A stretch of DNA of 22,106 nucleotides from Lachnospiraceae bacterium UBA7225 (GTDB lineage Bacteria; Bacillota; Clostridia; Lachnospirales; Lachnospiraceae): the NCBI GenBank assembly GCA_002473385.1, contig DKTR01000035.1, forward strand, positions 437-22,542, given 5' to 3'. Shown piece by piece: positions 14,724-21,880 of this stretch. The position numbers and the translations under genes are program-made. Within the stretch, counting starts at the first letter, position 1. Each line of letters opens with the position of its first letter. Below the pieces are notes generated by a model. It was given only the letters and a program-made list of their open reading frames with translations. It had not been told where the DNA came from and searched no databases.

Positions 14724-15293
14724 TTATACCTGCAGAGTAAGCCTTACTTCTTCCTCCGCCTCCGCTTTGAAATCCTCTACCTTCATCAGATTTACCGGTG
14801 GGAGGTCTGCCAGAGACTGCACACCGAAATTTCGCAGGAATTCCTCCGTCGTCCCGAACAGCAGCGGACGTCCGGGCGCATCCAGCCTGCCCAGCTCCTT
14901 CACCAGATTGTACTCAATTAGCTTGTTAACGGCATGGTCACATTTCACGCCGCGGATTTTTTCCAGCTCCAGCTTCGTAATTGGCTGTTTATAAGCAATG
15001 ATAGAGAGCGTTTCCAGAACAACATCCGTCAGCTCTGCCTTGCGCGGCTGCTTTGCGATGCGTACCAGATAATCAAACATTTCCGGCTTTGTACACATCT
15101 GAAAAGAGCCATCCAGCTCTACGATCCGGATGCCACGGTCCTCTGCCTCATAGCGGTCCATCATTGCCCGGACAAGCTTTCTCGTCGTCTCCACGTCCTG
15201 TTCAATTGCCTTCGCAAGCTTTGCCGCATCTACAGATTCCCCGCTGGCAAAGAGAATCGCCTCTACTGCCGCCTCCAGTTTTTTCCTCTCCAC
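14724..15293 (-). CDS. scpB: Segregation and condensation protein B
   Basis: ScpB is the winged-helix kite subunit that binds the ScpA kleisin in the SMC condensin complex and is needed for chromosome segregation. The 189-residue product matches the family over its length, with N-terminal KKLEAAVEAILFASGE, central VLETLSIIAYKQPITK and RPLLFGTTEEFLRNFG. I chose the GTG at 15293 because GGTGAGG lies six bases upstream and the family normally starts here. A GTG at 15305 directly after the scpA stop would add four residues. Either way scpA and scpB are adjacent and translationally coupled. Confidence 0.92.
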   Translation of the reverse strand: MERKKLEAAVEAILFASGESVDAAKLAKAIEQDVETTRKLVRAMMDRYEAEDRGIRIVELDGSFQMCTKPEMFDYLVRIAKQPRKAELTDVVLETLSIIAYKQPITKLELEKIRGVKCDHAVNKLIEYNLVKELGRLDAPGRPLLFGTTEEFLRNFGVQSLADLPPVNLMKVEDFKAEAEEEVRLTLQV

Positions 15294-15306
15294 GTTTACC
15301 CTCACC

Positions 15307-16047
15307 TTACTTTGCGGTAATCAGAATATCCGCAAAAATATCGTCCTGCTCAATCTCTATTTTTCCGGTTTTCATCATTTCCAGAATTGTCAGAAACGTA
15401 ATGATCACCTGCATTTTGCTTTTTCGGTTCCGCAGAAGGCTGCGGAAGCTGCATTTTTTATGTCCGGCAATATAGTTTTCCACATGAGCGATGGTTTCAT
15501 CCAGATCCACCTCTTCTTTTTCCATTGTACCGAATCTGCTGCGTACCTGGTCTACGCGCGCTTCCTGGCGCTTCATCACATCTTGAAAAATGGCATTCAG
15601 ACGCGCCAGTGTCACCTCCGAAAGCAGGGTCTGTACATCCACCGGCTCCCGGTACTTCAGAACCTCCGGCGGCATATCCGGCTCCCGGTACGCCGCCTTT
15701 GCCGCATCCCCCTGGCGGTCACGCAGCTCATAGGACATATATTTATAGAGCTTATGCTCCAGCAGGCGCTCCACCAGCTCCTGACGCGGATCCTGCGGCT
15801 CACCCTCTTCATCCTTCTCCGGAGGGAGCAGCATTCTTGATTTGATGTCAAGCAGCGTGGATGCCATTACCAGAAATTCGCTCATCACACCCATATCGGC
15901 AGTCTCCATCGCCTGGATATATTCCATATACTGACTGGTAATCTCGACAATTGGAATGTCGAAAATGCTCACCTTGTTTTTATCTATCAAATGCAGGAGC
16001 AGATCGAGCGGTCCCTCGAATTCCTGCAGCTTTACCGGGATTCCCAT
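15307..16047 (-). CDS. scpA: Segregation and condensation protein A (kleisin)
   Basis: ScpA bridges the two heads of the SMC dimer and binds ScpB. The 246-residue sequence starts with FEGPLDLLLHLIDKNKVSIF, the hallmark N-terminal helix that contacts the SMC neck. It has the MASTLLDIKSRMLLP motif and a C-terminal winged helix (about 190-246, FLTILEMMKTGKIEIEQDD) for the SMC cap. Length is normal. AGGAGG lies five bases ahead of the ATG. The smc gene itself is not in the window. Confidence 0.94.
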   Translation of the reverse strand: MGIPVKLQEFEGPLDLLLHLIDKNKVSIFDIPIVEITSQYMEYIQAMETADMGVMSEFLVMASTLLDIKSRMLLPPEKDEEGEPQDPRQELVERLLEHKLYKYMSYELRDRQGDAAKAAYREPDMPPEVLKYREPVDVQTLLSEVTLARLNAIFQDVMKRQEARVDQVRSRFGTMEKEEVDLDETIAHVENYIAGHKKCSFRSLLRNRKSKMQVIITFLTILEMMKTGKIEIEQDDIFADILITAK

Positions 16048-16144
16048 ACATACCTCCTGCCGCTGTCCGCTTTTGTCCGCTGTATTGCCTTCATCCGTTT
16101 TTTGCCGGTACTTTTATCTGTCTTTCCACCGTCCACACCTGGCA

Positions 16145-16948
16145 TTATATCAGCTCCAGTACCGCCACCTCCGGCGGATTATTGATGCGCAGTGCAAAAG
16201 AATGCGAGCCAAGCCCCGCTGTCACCACCATTTTATGCCGGTATTTTTCATACAGCCCCTGCGTATATCGCGGGAACAGCTTTACCTGTGGGCTGACAAG
16301 TCCACCGATAAATGGAAGCCGCACAAGACCGCCGTGCAGATGTCCGGAGAGCGTCAGATCAGCGCCCCAGAGCGCATAGCTCTCAAAAAAGACCGGATTG
16401 TGCGCCAGCAGAATGTTATAGCAGTCCTCTTCCGGCTCTCCGATCAGTGTGCGGATCTCCTCTGCTGTCATAAAAGCCTTACTAAATCTTTTATAATACT
16501 TTTCCGGGATTTCCAGCCCGTGAACCATAAGACGCGCACCGTTTATCTCCACCTGCACATGCGCATTTTCCAAAAGAGTGATGCCGCCTCTCTGTAGTTC
16601 TCTGACCAGCTTCTGATATACGCCCCTGTAAGTTTCCGTATATATTTTCATACGGTATTCATGATTTCCATTCACGCAATAAACCGGACAGTCACAGGCA
16701 AGCCGCTTCAGCAGCGCAAGTCCTGCATCGAGATTTACCTCCTGCCCGGCCCGGCACACCGTCAGATCTCCCACGGAAAAAACCACGTCCGGGTACTGCT
16801 TCTGAATAATCTCCACAAGCTGATTATTCCCCTCCCCGAACACACGGTTGTGCAGGTCTCCGATCATCACAACACGGATCGGTTTTTCTGGTTTATTATC
16901 CCCTTCCGGCATCGCTATCCGGTAATGTCTCATTCTGATTCTGCTCAT
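16145..16948 (-). CDS. Metallophosphoesterase (YkuE/YaeI-like)
   Basis: The 267-residue protein carries the calcineurin-type dinuclear metal site: GDLHN (Asp31, His33), FSVGDL, VNGNHEY, LLAHNP and SGHLHGG. It resembles membrane-associated YkuE/YaeI/LpxG-type enzymes, but this copy has no obvious N-terminal transmembrane helix. Only a short basic start (MSRIRMRHYRI) precedes the domain. The substrate is unknown; a phosphodiester or lipid-linked phosphate at the inner membrane is plausible for this subfamily. It is flanked by a D,D-carboxypeptidase gene 50 bases upstream and scpA 97 bases downstream, and is probably cotranscribed with both. Confidence 0.85.
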   Translation of the reverse strand: MSRIRMRHYRIAMPEGDNKPEKPIRVVMIGDLHNRVFGEGNNQLVEIIQKQYPDVVFSVGDLTVCRAGQEVNLDAGLALLKRLACDCPVYCVNGNHEYRMKIYTETYRGVYQKLVRELQRGGITLLENAHVQVEINGARLMVHGLEIPEKYYKRFSKAFMTAEEIRTLIGEPEEDCYNILLAHNPVFFESYALWGADLTLSGHLHGGLVRLPFIGGLVSPQVKLFPRYTQGLYEKYRHKMVVTAGLGSHSFALRINNPPEVAVLELI

Positions 16949-16998
16949 CGTCTCTCCCAGCCTGCCCGTTTTGGGTGCTTTATACTCCGTATACTAAA

Positions 16999-18189
16999 TC
17001 ATGCGGCGAGCAGCAGTGCTTTCCACGCCTGCCGCAGATAATGCAGATAACCCGCTCTCTCAATGTCTTTATCCAGCACAATATCCACGCTGCCAATTTC
17101 TTTGCCGTCCAGCAGATAAACCATCCGTCCGGCAGCGGCACCTTGCCGGACCGGCGCGGTGATCTCCCCCGGCAGCTCCAGCTTCCGTTCGACGGCATCC
17201 AGATTCTGCCCATTCACATCCAGATAACGGAATTCCTCCGCATAGTGGCAGGAAACGCTGTCCTCAAGCCCCTTCTTCACGATCAGCTCCGGCAGCTTTA
17301 CCGGATCGTTGTCTATATACAGCCGGCATTTGCCGAAACCATAATTTAACATTGCAGCGGCATCTGCAAAACGCGTCCTGGAATCCGGTCCCGCCATTAC
17401 GACACTGATCAGTTCGATATCGCTGCGCACTGCCGTCGCCGAGATACAAAACAATGCTTTACTGGTGCTTCCCGTTTTCAGTCCCGTACAGCCGTCATAG
17501 CTGCGCAGAAGCTTATTGGTATTCGCCAGGCCAAACTCACTGCTTCCCTGCCGCGTCACATGAGTAATTGTGTCCATCCAGATAGTCGTATAATCATGAA
17601 CCTGCGGGAACCGGGTGATCAGCTCACGCGACATCAGAGCAATATCATAGGCAGTCGTATAATGATTATCAGAATCTGTCAGTCCGCAGCAATCCTCGAA
17701 ATGCGTATCCGCCATGCCAAGTTCTTTTGCCTTCTGATTCATCCTGCTGACAAATTCCGTCTCGCTGCCGCCAATGTACTCTGCCATCGCCACCGAGGCA
17801 TCATTTCCCGAAGATACCAGAATACATTTCAGCAGTGTATCGACGGTCTGCTTTTCCCCTTCTTCCAGAAATACCTGCGAGCCGCCCATTGACTTGGCGT
17901 GCGCACTGGTGATGACCTCATCATCCAGCTTAATTGTGCCCTTTTCCAGCTCCTCAAAAATCAGCAGCGTTGTCATAACCTTTGTCACGCTGGCCGGGCT
18001 GCGCCTGGTGTGCGCATCCTTCTCGTAAAGCACCGTCCCTGTAGATGCCTCCATCAGAAGCGCAGACGGCGATTCCAGCGCAAGACTGTCTTCCTCTGCC
18101 CCTGCTGCCGCACTCTGCCACAAAAGCAGCGTCATCAGAAATAAGCAGCAGACACGCCCCGCCTTCTGTTTCCATTTTTTCTTTTTCAT
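16999..18189 (-). CDS. D-alanyl-D-alanine carboxypeptidase, DacF-like (serine peptidase S11)
   Basis: The 396-residue secreted enzyme has a signal peptide (about 1-31, AAAGA before cleavage) and the three penicillin-binding motifs Ser67-x-x-Lys70 (SVTK), Ser127-Gly-Asn129 (SGN) and Lys238-Thr-Gly (KTG). A C-terminal beta domain follows (about 290-370), then a hydrophobic/basic tail that could anchor it to the membrane. It resembles DacF of Bacillus more closely than the second copy at 12537-13748 does, because that copy uses SHN in place of SGN. It is the first gene of the run leading to scpAB. It follows the pnp terminator, so it needs its own promoter; I saw only a CATAAT box without a convincing -35. 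Confidence 0.92.
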   Translation of the reverse strand: MKKKKWKQKAGRVCCLFLMTLLLWQSAAAGAEEDSLALESPSALLMEASTGTVLYEKDAHTRRSPASVTKVMTTLLIFEELEKGTIKLDDEVITSAHAKSMGGSQVFLEEGEKQTVDTLLKCILVSSGNDASVAMAEYIGGSETEFVSRMNQKAKELGMADTHFEDCCGLTDSDNHYTTAYDIALMSRELITRFPQVHDYTTIWMDTITHVTRQGSSEFGLANTNKLLRSYDGCTGLKTGSTSKALFCISATAVRSDIELISVVMAGPDSRTRFADAAAMLNYGFGKCRLYIDNDPVKLPELIVKKGLEDSVSCHYAEEFRYLDVNGQNLDAVERKLELPGEITAPVRQGAAAGRMVYLLDGKEIGSVDIVLDKDIERAGYLHYLRQAWKALLLAA

Positions 18190-18230
18190 GATACCACTCC
18201 CACTTTTCCATTATGGTACAGCATATGAAA

Positions 18231-18266
18231 AAGAAGGGCAGGCTATGCGCATTTTGGCTCTGCCCC
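18231..18266 (-). terminator. Intrinsic terminator after pnp
   Basis: On the minus strand GGGCAG (18260-18265) pairs with CTGCCC (18236-18241), followed directly by TTCTTTTT. An upstream segment (GTTTTGCA region near 18275-18285) could pair with the loop, so alternative folds exist. Confidence 0.7.
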
Positions 18267-18317
18267 GATGCAAAACGCGCCCAATTCCAGTGCGGAACCA
18301 GGCGCATATTTTATCAC

Positions 18318-20405
18318 TTACTGCTCAACATCCTTCATGCTGAAGCTTACTCTTCCCATCTTGTCTTTGCCAAGGCATACAACCTTCACAACATCGCCAA
18401 GCTTTAAGACATCCTCAACCTTGTCAATTCTGCCCTTAGAAATCTTGGAGATGTGAACCATCCCCTCCTTGCCCGGAGCGAATTCCAGGAAAGCGCCAAA
18501 TTCCTTAATGCTGACTACCGTTCCGGTAAGGATCTGTCCTGTTTCAAATTCTGTGGTAATGATGCGGACCATATCCATTGCCCGCGCCATCTGCTCTTTG
18601 TCTGTTCCACAGATGGAAACGGCACCATCATCTGTAATGTCGATTTTCACGCCAGTGCGCTCAATGATAGTGTTAATGGTCTTTCCTCTCTGTCCGACTA
18701 CATCGCCGATCTTCTGCGGATCAATATTAATCTGAAGAATCTTCGGCGCATACTCAGAAAGCTCCATTCTCGGCTCTGCAATCGTTTTTGCCATCACCTC
18801 ATCCAGAATGTAGAGACGCGCTTCTCTCGTTCTTGCGATTGCCTCCTCAATAATCGGACGTGTCAGGCCGTGAATCTTAATATCCATCTGGATCGCGGTG
18901 ATACCCTTATGCGTACCGGCCACCTTGAAGTCCATATCACCGAAGAAGTCCTCCAGCCCCTGGATATCCGTCAGGACAATATAGTCATCATCTGTCTCGC
19001 CTGTCACCAGACCGCAGGAAATACCGGCAACTGCTGTTTTGATCGGCACACCCGCCGCCATCAGCGACATGGTCGATGCACAGATACTCGCCTGGGAGGT
19101 CGAACCATTGGATTCGAAAGTTTCAGAAACCGTGCGGATTGCATACGGAAACTCCTCTTCACTCGGAAGCACCGGAACAAGCGCTCTCTCTGCCAGTGCG
19201 CCATGACCGATCTCACGACGTCCCGGTCCTCTGGACGGCTTCGTCTCTCCTACCGAGTAGCTCGGGAAATTGTAATGATGCATATAACGCTTGCTGGTCT
19301 CTGCCGCATCAAGACCATCAATCTTCTGTGCCTCAGAAAGCGGTGCCAGTGTCGTGATAGTGCAGATTTGTGTCTGTCCTCTGGTAAACATGGCGGAACC
19401 GTGTACACGCGGAATCAGATCCACCTCTGCTGCCAGCGGACGGATCTCGTTGATCGCACGTCCGTCCGGACGCTTGTGATCTTTTAAGATCATCTTACGC
19501 ACAGTCTTTTTCTGGTACTGATATACTGCCTCATCGATCAGCGCCAGCCACTCCTCGTTGTCTGCAAATTTCTCTGCCAGCTTATCCTTGATTTCGCGGA
19601 TATTTGCCTCGCGCTTCTGTTTTTCATCAGTAAATACAGCAACCTCCATCTCCTCCGGAGATACAACCTCACGGATGGCTGCAAACAGCTCCTCAGGAAC
19701 AGCGCAGCTTGTGTAGGTATGCTTTTCTTTTCCGCACTCCGCCACGATGGTGTCAATAAACCGGATAACCTCCTGGTTTACCTCGTGTGCAGCGAAGATT
19801 GCCTCAATCATCTTATCCTCCGGCACTTCATTTGCGCCCGCCTCAATCATGATGACCTTGTCGCGCGTGGAAGCAACGGTAAGCTGAAGATCAGAAACTG
19901 CCTTCTGGGCAGCGTTCGGATTGAATACAAATTTTCCGTCGACCAGACCTACCTGTGTGGTAGAGGTCGGACCATCAAACGGAATATCGGAAATAGCCGT
20001 CGCAATTGCGGATCCAAGCATCGCCGTCAGCTCCGGTGCACAATCCGGATCAACGGAAAGCACCAGATTATCCAGCGTAACGTCATTGCGGTAATCCTTC
20101 GGAAACAGCGGACGCATCGGACGGTCAATGACACGTGATGTCAGCACAGCATTTTCAGAAGCCTTGCCTTCTCTCTTGTTGAAACCGCCCGGAATTTTTC
20201 CAACCGAATACATTTTTTCTTCATATTCCACGCTGAGCGGAAAGAAATCAATACCCTCGCGCGGTTTCTCCGATGCCGTAGCCGTAGATAATACGGTGGT
20301 ATCGCCATAGTGCATCAAAGCTGCACCGTTTGCCTGTTTTGCAACTCTGCCCACATCTACACGGAGTGTCCTGCCGGCGAGTTCCATAGAATAACTCTTA
20401 TACAT
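18318..20405 (-). CDS. pnp: Polynucleotide phosphorylase
   Basis: PNPase is a trimeric phosphorolytic 3'-5' exoribonuclease involved in mRNA decay. The 695-residue product has two RNase PH domains (about 5-215 and 310-530), separated by the all-alpha domain. The active-site region in the second includes GDMDFKVAGTHKGITAIQMD. A KH domain (about 550-620, GxxG loop GQRG) and a C-terminal S1 domain (about 622-692, GTVVSIKEFGAFLEF) follow. Length is typical. The ATG at 20405 has AAGGAG six bases upstream; the open frame to 20435 includes the leader. It lies directly after rpsO, the widely conserved order, with two hairpins between them. Confidence 0.97.
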   Translation of the reverse strand: MYKSYSMELAGRTLRVDVGRVAKQANGAALMHYGDTTVLSTATASEKPREGIDFFPLSVEYEEKMYSVGKIPGGFNKREGKASENAVLTSRVIDRPMRPLFPKDYRNDVTLDNLVLSVDPDCAPELTAMLGSAIATAISDIPFDGPTSTTQVGLVDGKFVFNPNAAQKAVSDLQLTVASTRDKVIMIEAGANEVPEDKMIEAIFAAHEVNQEVIRFIDTIVAECGKEKHTYTSCAVPEELFAAIREVVSPEEMEVAVFTDEKQKREANIREIKDKLAEKFADNEEWLALIDEAVYQYQKKTVRKMILKDHKRPDGRAINEIRPLAAEVDLIPRVHGSAMFTRGQTQICTITTLAPLSEAQKIDGLDAAETSKRYMHHYNFPSYSVGETKPSRGPGRREIGHGALAERALVPVLPSEEEFPYAIRTVSETFESNGSTSQASICASTMSLMAAGVPIKTAVAGISCGLVTGETDDDYIVLTDIQGLEDFFGDMDFKVAGTHKGITAIQMDIKIHGLTRPIIEEAIARTREARLYILDEVMAKTIAEPRMELSEYAPKILQINIDPQKIGDVVGQRGKTINTIIERTGVKIDITDDGAVSICGTDKEQMARAMDMVRIITTEFETGQILTGTVVSIKEFGAFLEFAPGKEGMVHISKISKGRIDKVEDVLKLGDVVKVVCLGKDKMGRVSFSMKDVEQ

Positions 20406-20443
20406 ATTTTTCTCCTTTTCCCCGGCTGCTTTCATGCATCTTT

Positions 20444-20473
20444 AGCATACGTCCGAAACAACTGAAAAAACAA
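20444..20473 (-). promoter_or_regulatory. Possible promoter of pnp
   Basis: On the minus strand TTGTTT (20468-20473) and TATGCT (20444-20449) are 18 bases apart. The match is moderate. It would start pnp transcription near 20437, after the hairpin at 20461-20496. Confidence 0.3.
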
Positions 20474-20496
20474 CCGCCCCCGATTGGCTTTTCAGT
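20461..20496 (-). promoter_or_regulatory. Long hairpin in the rpsO-pnp intergenic region
   Basis: ACTGAAAA (20461-20468) pairs with TTTTCAGT (20489-20496), and the stem continues inward through GGTTG/CAATC to a GGGGGC loop. The minus-strand RNA carries six U residues in the 3' arm. It could be a terminator, or a processing site like the RNase III-cleaved leader through which PNPase controls itself in E. coli. The latter is analogy only. Confidence 0.5.
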
Positions 20497-20525
20497 GGTC
20501 CCGGCTCTTATGCCTTCTGCGCATG

Positions 20526-20550
20526 AAAGGGACGGCAAAACCGTCCCTTT
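20526..20550 (-). terminator. Terminator-like hairpin after rpsO
   Basis: A perfect 10-bp stem pairs 20526-20535 with 20541-20550 (AAAGGGACGG/CCGTCCCTTT) around a five-base loop, ten bases after the rpsO stop codon. The U residues are in the stem end and not followed by a long tract, so partial read-through into pnp is likely. Confidence 0.65.
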
Positions 20551-20560
20551 GATAGCCAGA

Positions 20561-20827
20561 TTATTTTCTGATTCCCAGTTTTTCGATTAAAGCACGGTAT
20601 CCTTCAATATCAGTTTTCTTTAAATATGCAAGTAAGCCACGTCTCTGACCTACCATTTTCAGAAGACCTCTTCTTGAATGATGATCCTTCGGATGATTCT
20701 GAAGGTGAGCCGTCAGCTCCTGGATTCTTGCGGTGAGCACCGCGATCTGTACTTCCGGTGAGCCGGTATCGCCTTCCTTGCGTCCGTACTCAGCAATAAT
20801 TGCCTGTTTCTTCTCTTTCGAAATCAT
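20561..20827 (-). CDS. rpsO: 30S ribosomal protein S15
   Basis: S15 is a primary 16S rRNA-binding protein of the small subunit platform. The 88-residue sequence is full length and shows the conserved GDTGSPEVQIA segment, LTAHLQNHPKDHHSRRGLL (the rRNA-contacting helix-loop region) and LLAYLKK near the C-terminus. The ribosome binding site is GGAGG seven bases before the ATG. It has its own strong promoter at 20917-20945 and a leader of about 80 bases. Confidence 0.98.
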   Translation of the reverse strand: MISKEKKQAIIAEYGRKEGDTGSPEVQIAVLTARIQELTAHLQNHPKDHHSRRGLLKMVGQRRGLLAYLKKTDIEGYRALIEKLGIRK

Positions 20828-20910
20828 GATGTTTCCTCCTTGTTTTTTAATCGCCTGGCACTAAGGACTGGTCGGAGTGTCCAAATCCTGGGTGTTGGCT
20901 GAATTCACGC
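20828..20910 (-). promoter_or_regulatory. rpsO leader, possible S15 autoregulatory region
   Basis: The predicted untranslated leader contains a GGAC/GTCC hairpin (20865-20868 with 20879-20882) and CCAGG-type segments that offer alternative pairings near the ribosome binding site. S15 represses its own translation through leader RNA in several bacteria, with different structures in each. I cannot match this to a known class. Confidence 0.3.
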
Positions 20911-20916
20911 CTAAGA

Positions 20917-20945
20917 ATTATAGCATACCTGGATACTTCCGTCAA
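20917..20945 (-). promoter_or_regulatory. Strong rpsO promoter overlapping the ribF stop codon
   Basis: On the minus strand TTGACG (20940-20945), a 17-base spacer and a perfect TATAAT (20917-20922) give a near-consensus promoter. The -35 box includes the TGA stop of ribF (20942-20944). Confidence 0.85.
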
Positions 20946-21871
20946 CTATGAAAATATTCTTTTCCAAAGGCTATGTCGCGGTGCATTTGCGCCTTCAGCT
21001 CCTCCATATTGGAAAATTTCTGTTCCGGACGCTCATGCGCATAAAGCTGTACTTCAATCATCCTGCCGTAGAGATCTCCCTCATAGTCAAACAGGTAAGT
21101 CTCCACCCCGCGGAAATATTCGCCTACGGTCGGCTTGTAACCGATATTGGTGATCCCGCAGAGGATCTCCGGCCGCCCTGCCGTCTCTGATTCATACGCC
21201 TGCGGCTGTATAACAGTTCTGGAAGCATAAACACCATTTGGCGGCAGCAGTTTTCCGACAGACGGAATGATATTTGTAGTCGGCATTCCCAGTGTCCGTC
21301 CGATTCTGCGCCCGTGCAGTACCTCGCCCTGCACTGTGTAAGGATAGCCAAGGAGCTCATTTGCCAGCTCCATATTTCCCTCTGCCAGCGCTTCCTTCAC
21401 GAAGCTGCTGCTGATCTCGCGCCCCTCATAACACTCTTTTTTTACAATGTCCAGCTCATAGCCGCACTCTGCCTGCATCCGGCGAAGCAGCGCACAGTCG
21501 CCCTTTCTCTGATAGCCGAAACGGAAATCACTGCCAACTGCAATATATTTCGCGCGCAGCCGCTTCATCAGAATTTCCCGGACAAATTCTTCCGGCTCCA
21601 TATGCGAAATCTGCGGAAGGAACGGACAGTCGATCCACCACTGCACGCCAAGCTTTTTCAGCAATGCCTTTTTCTCACCCTTCGTCAGCAGCGCAGGGGC
21701 CTTCGGATCCGGCCAGATCGTCACCACCGTGCTTTCCAGCCCCTGTGCCTTTTTTGCGCAGATCCGGCGGATCAGCTCCTGGTGGCCGCGGTGCAGCCCG
21801 TCAAACTTTCCGAGCGTGACTGCTGTCTCCCGGTCCATGGTGTAGTCCATAAAGCCTTCTATATATTTCAT
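20942..21871 (-). CDS. ribF: Bifunctional riboflavin kinase / FAD synthetase
   Basis: RibF converts riboflavin to FMN and FMN to FAD. The 309-residue protein has an N-terminal nucleotidyltransferase domain with LGKFDGLHRGHQ (20-31) and the REISSSFVKEAL motif. The C-terminal riboflavin kinase domain carries GRRIGRTLGMPTTNI and TYLFDYEGDLYGR. The length matches the family. The start at 21871 has AAGGAG six bases upstream. The frame is open to an ATG at 21931, but those 20 extra residues come from repeat sequence and lack family similarity. No FMN riboswitch is seen upstream. truB usually precedes ribF and may lie just beyond the window. Confidence 0.93.
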   Translation of the reverse strand: MKYIEGFMDYTMDRETAVTLGKFDGLHRGHQELIRRICAKKAQGLESTVVTIWPDPKAPALLTKGEKKALLKKLGVQWWIDCPFLPQISHMEPEEFVREILMKRLRAKYIAVGSDFRFGYQRKGDCALLRRMQAECGYELDIVKKECYEGREISSSFVKEALAEGNMELANELLGYPYTVQGEVLHGRRIGRTLGMPTTNIIPSVGKLLPPNGVYASRTVIQPQAYESETAGRPEILCGITNIGYKPTVGEYFRGVETYLFDYEGDLYGRMIEVQLYAHERPEQKFSNMEELKAQMHRDIAFGKEYFHS

Positions 21872-21880
21872 ATTACACTC

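Noticed and set aside
18190..18230. Promoter for the second carboxypeptidase gene based on a CATAAT box
   Set aside because: No acceptable -35 sequence at 16-18 bases; the region upstream is the pnp terminator.
18453..19487. 344-codon open frame on the plus strand opposite pnp
   Set aside because: Entirely inside the conserved pnp gene and lacking any family-like sequence.
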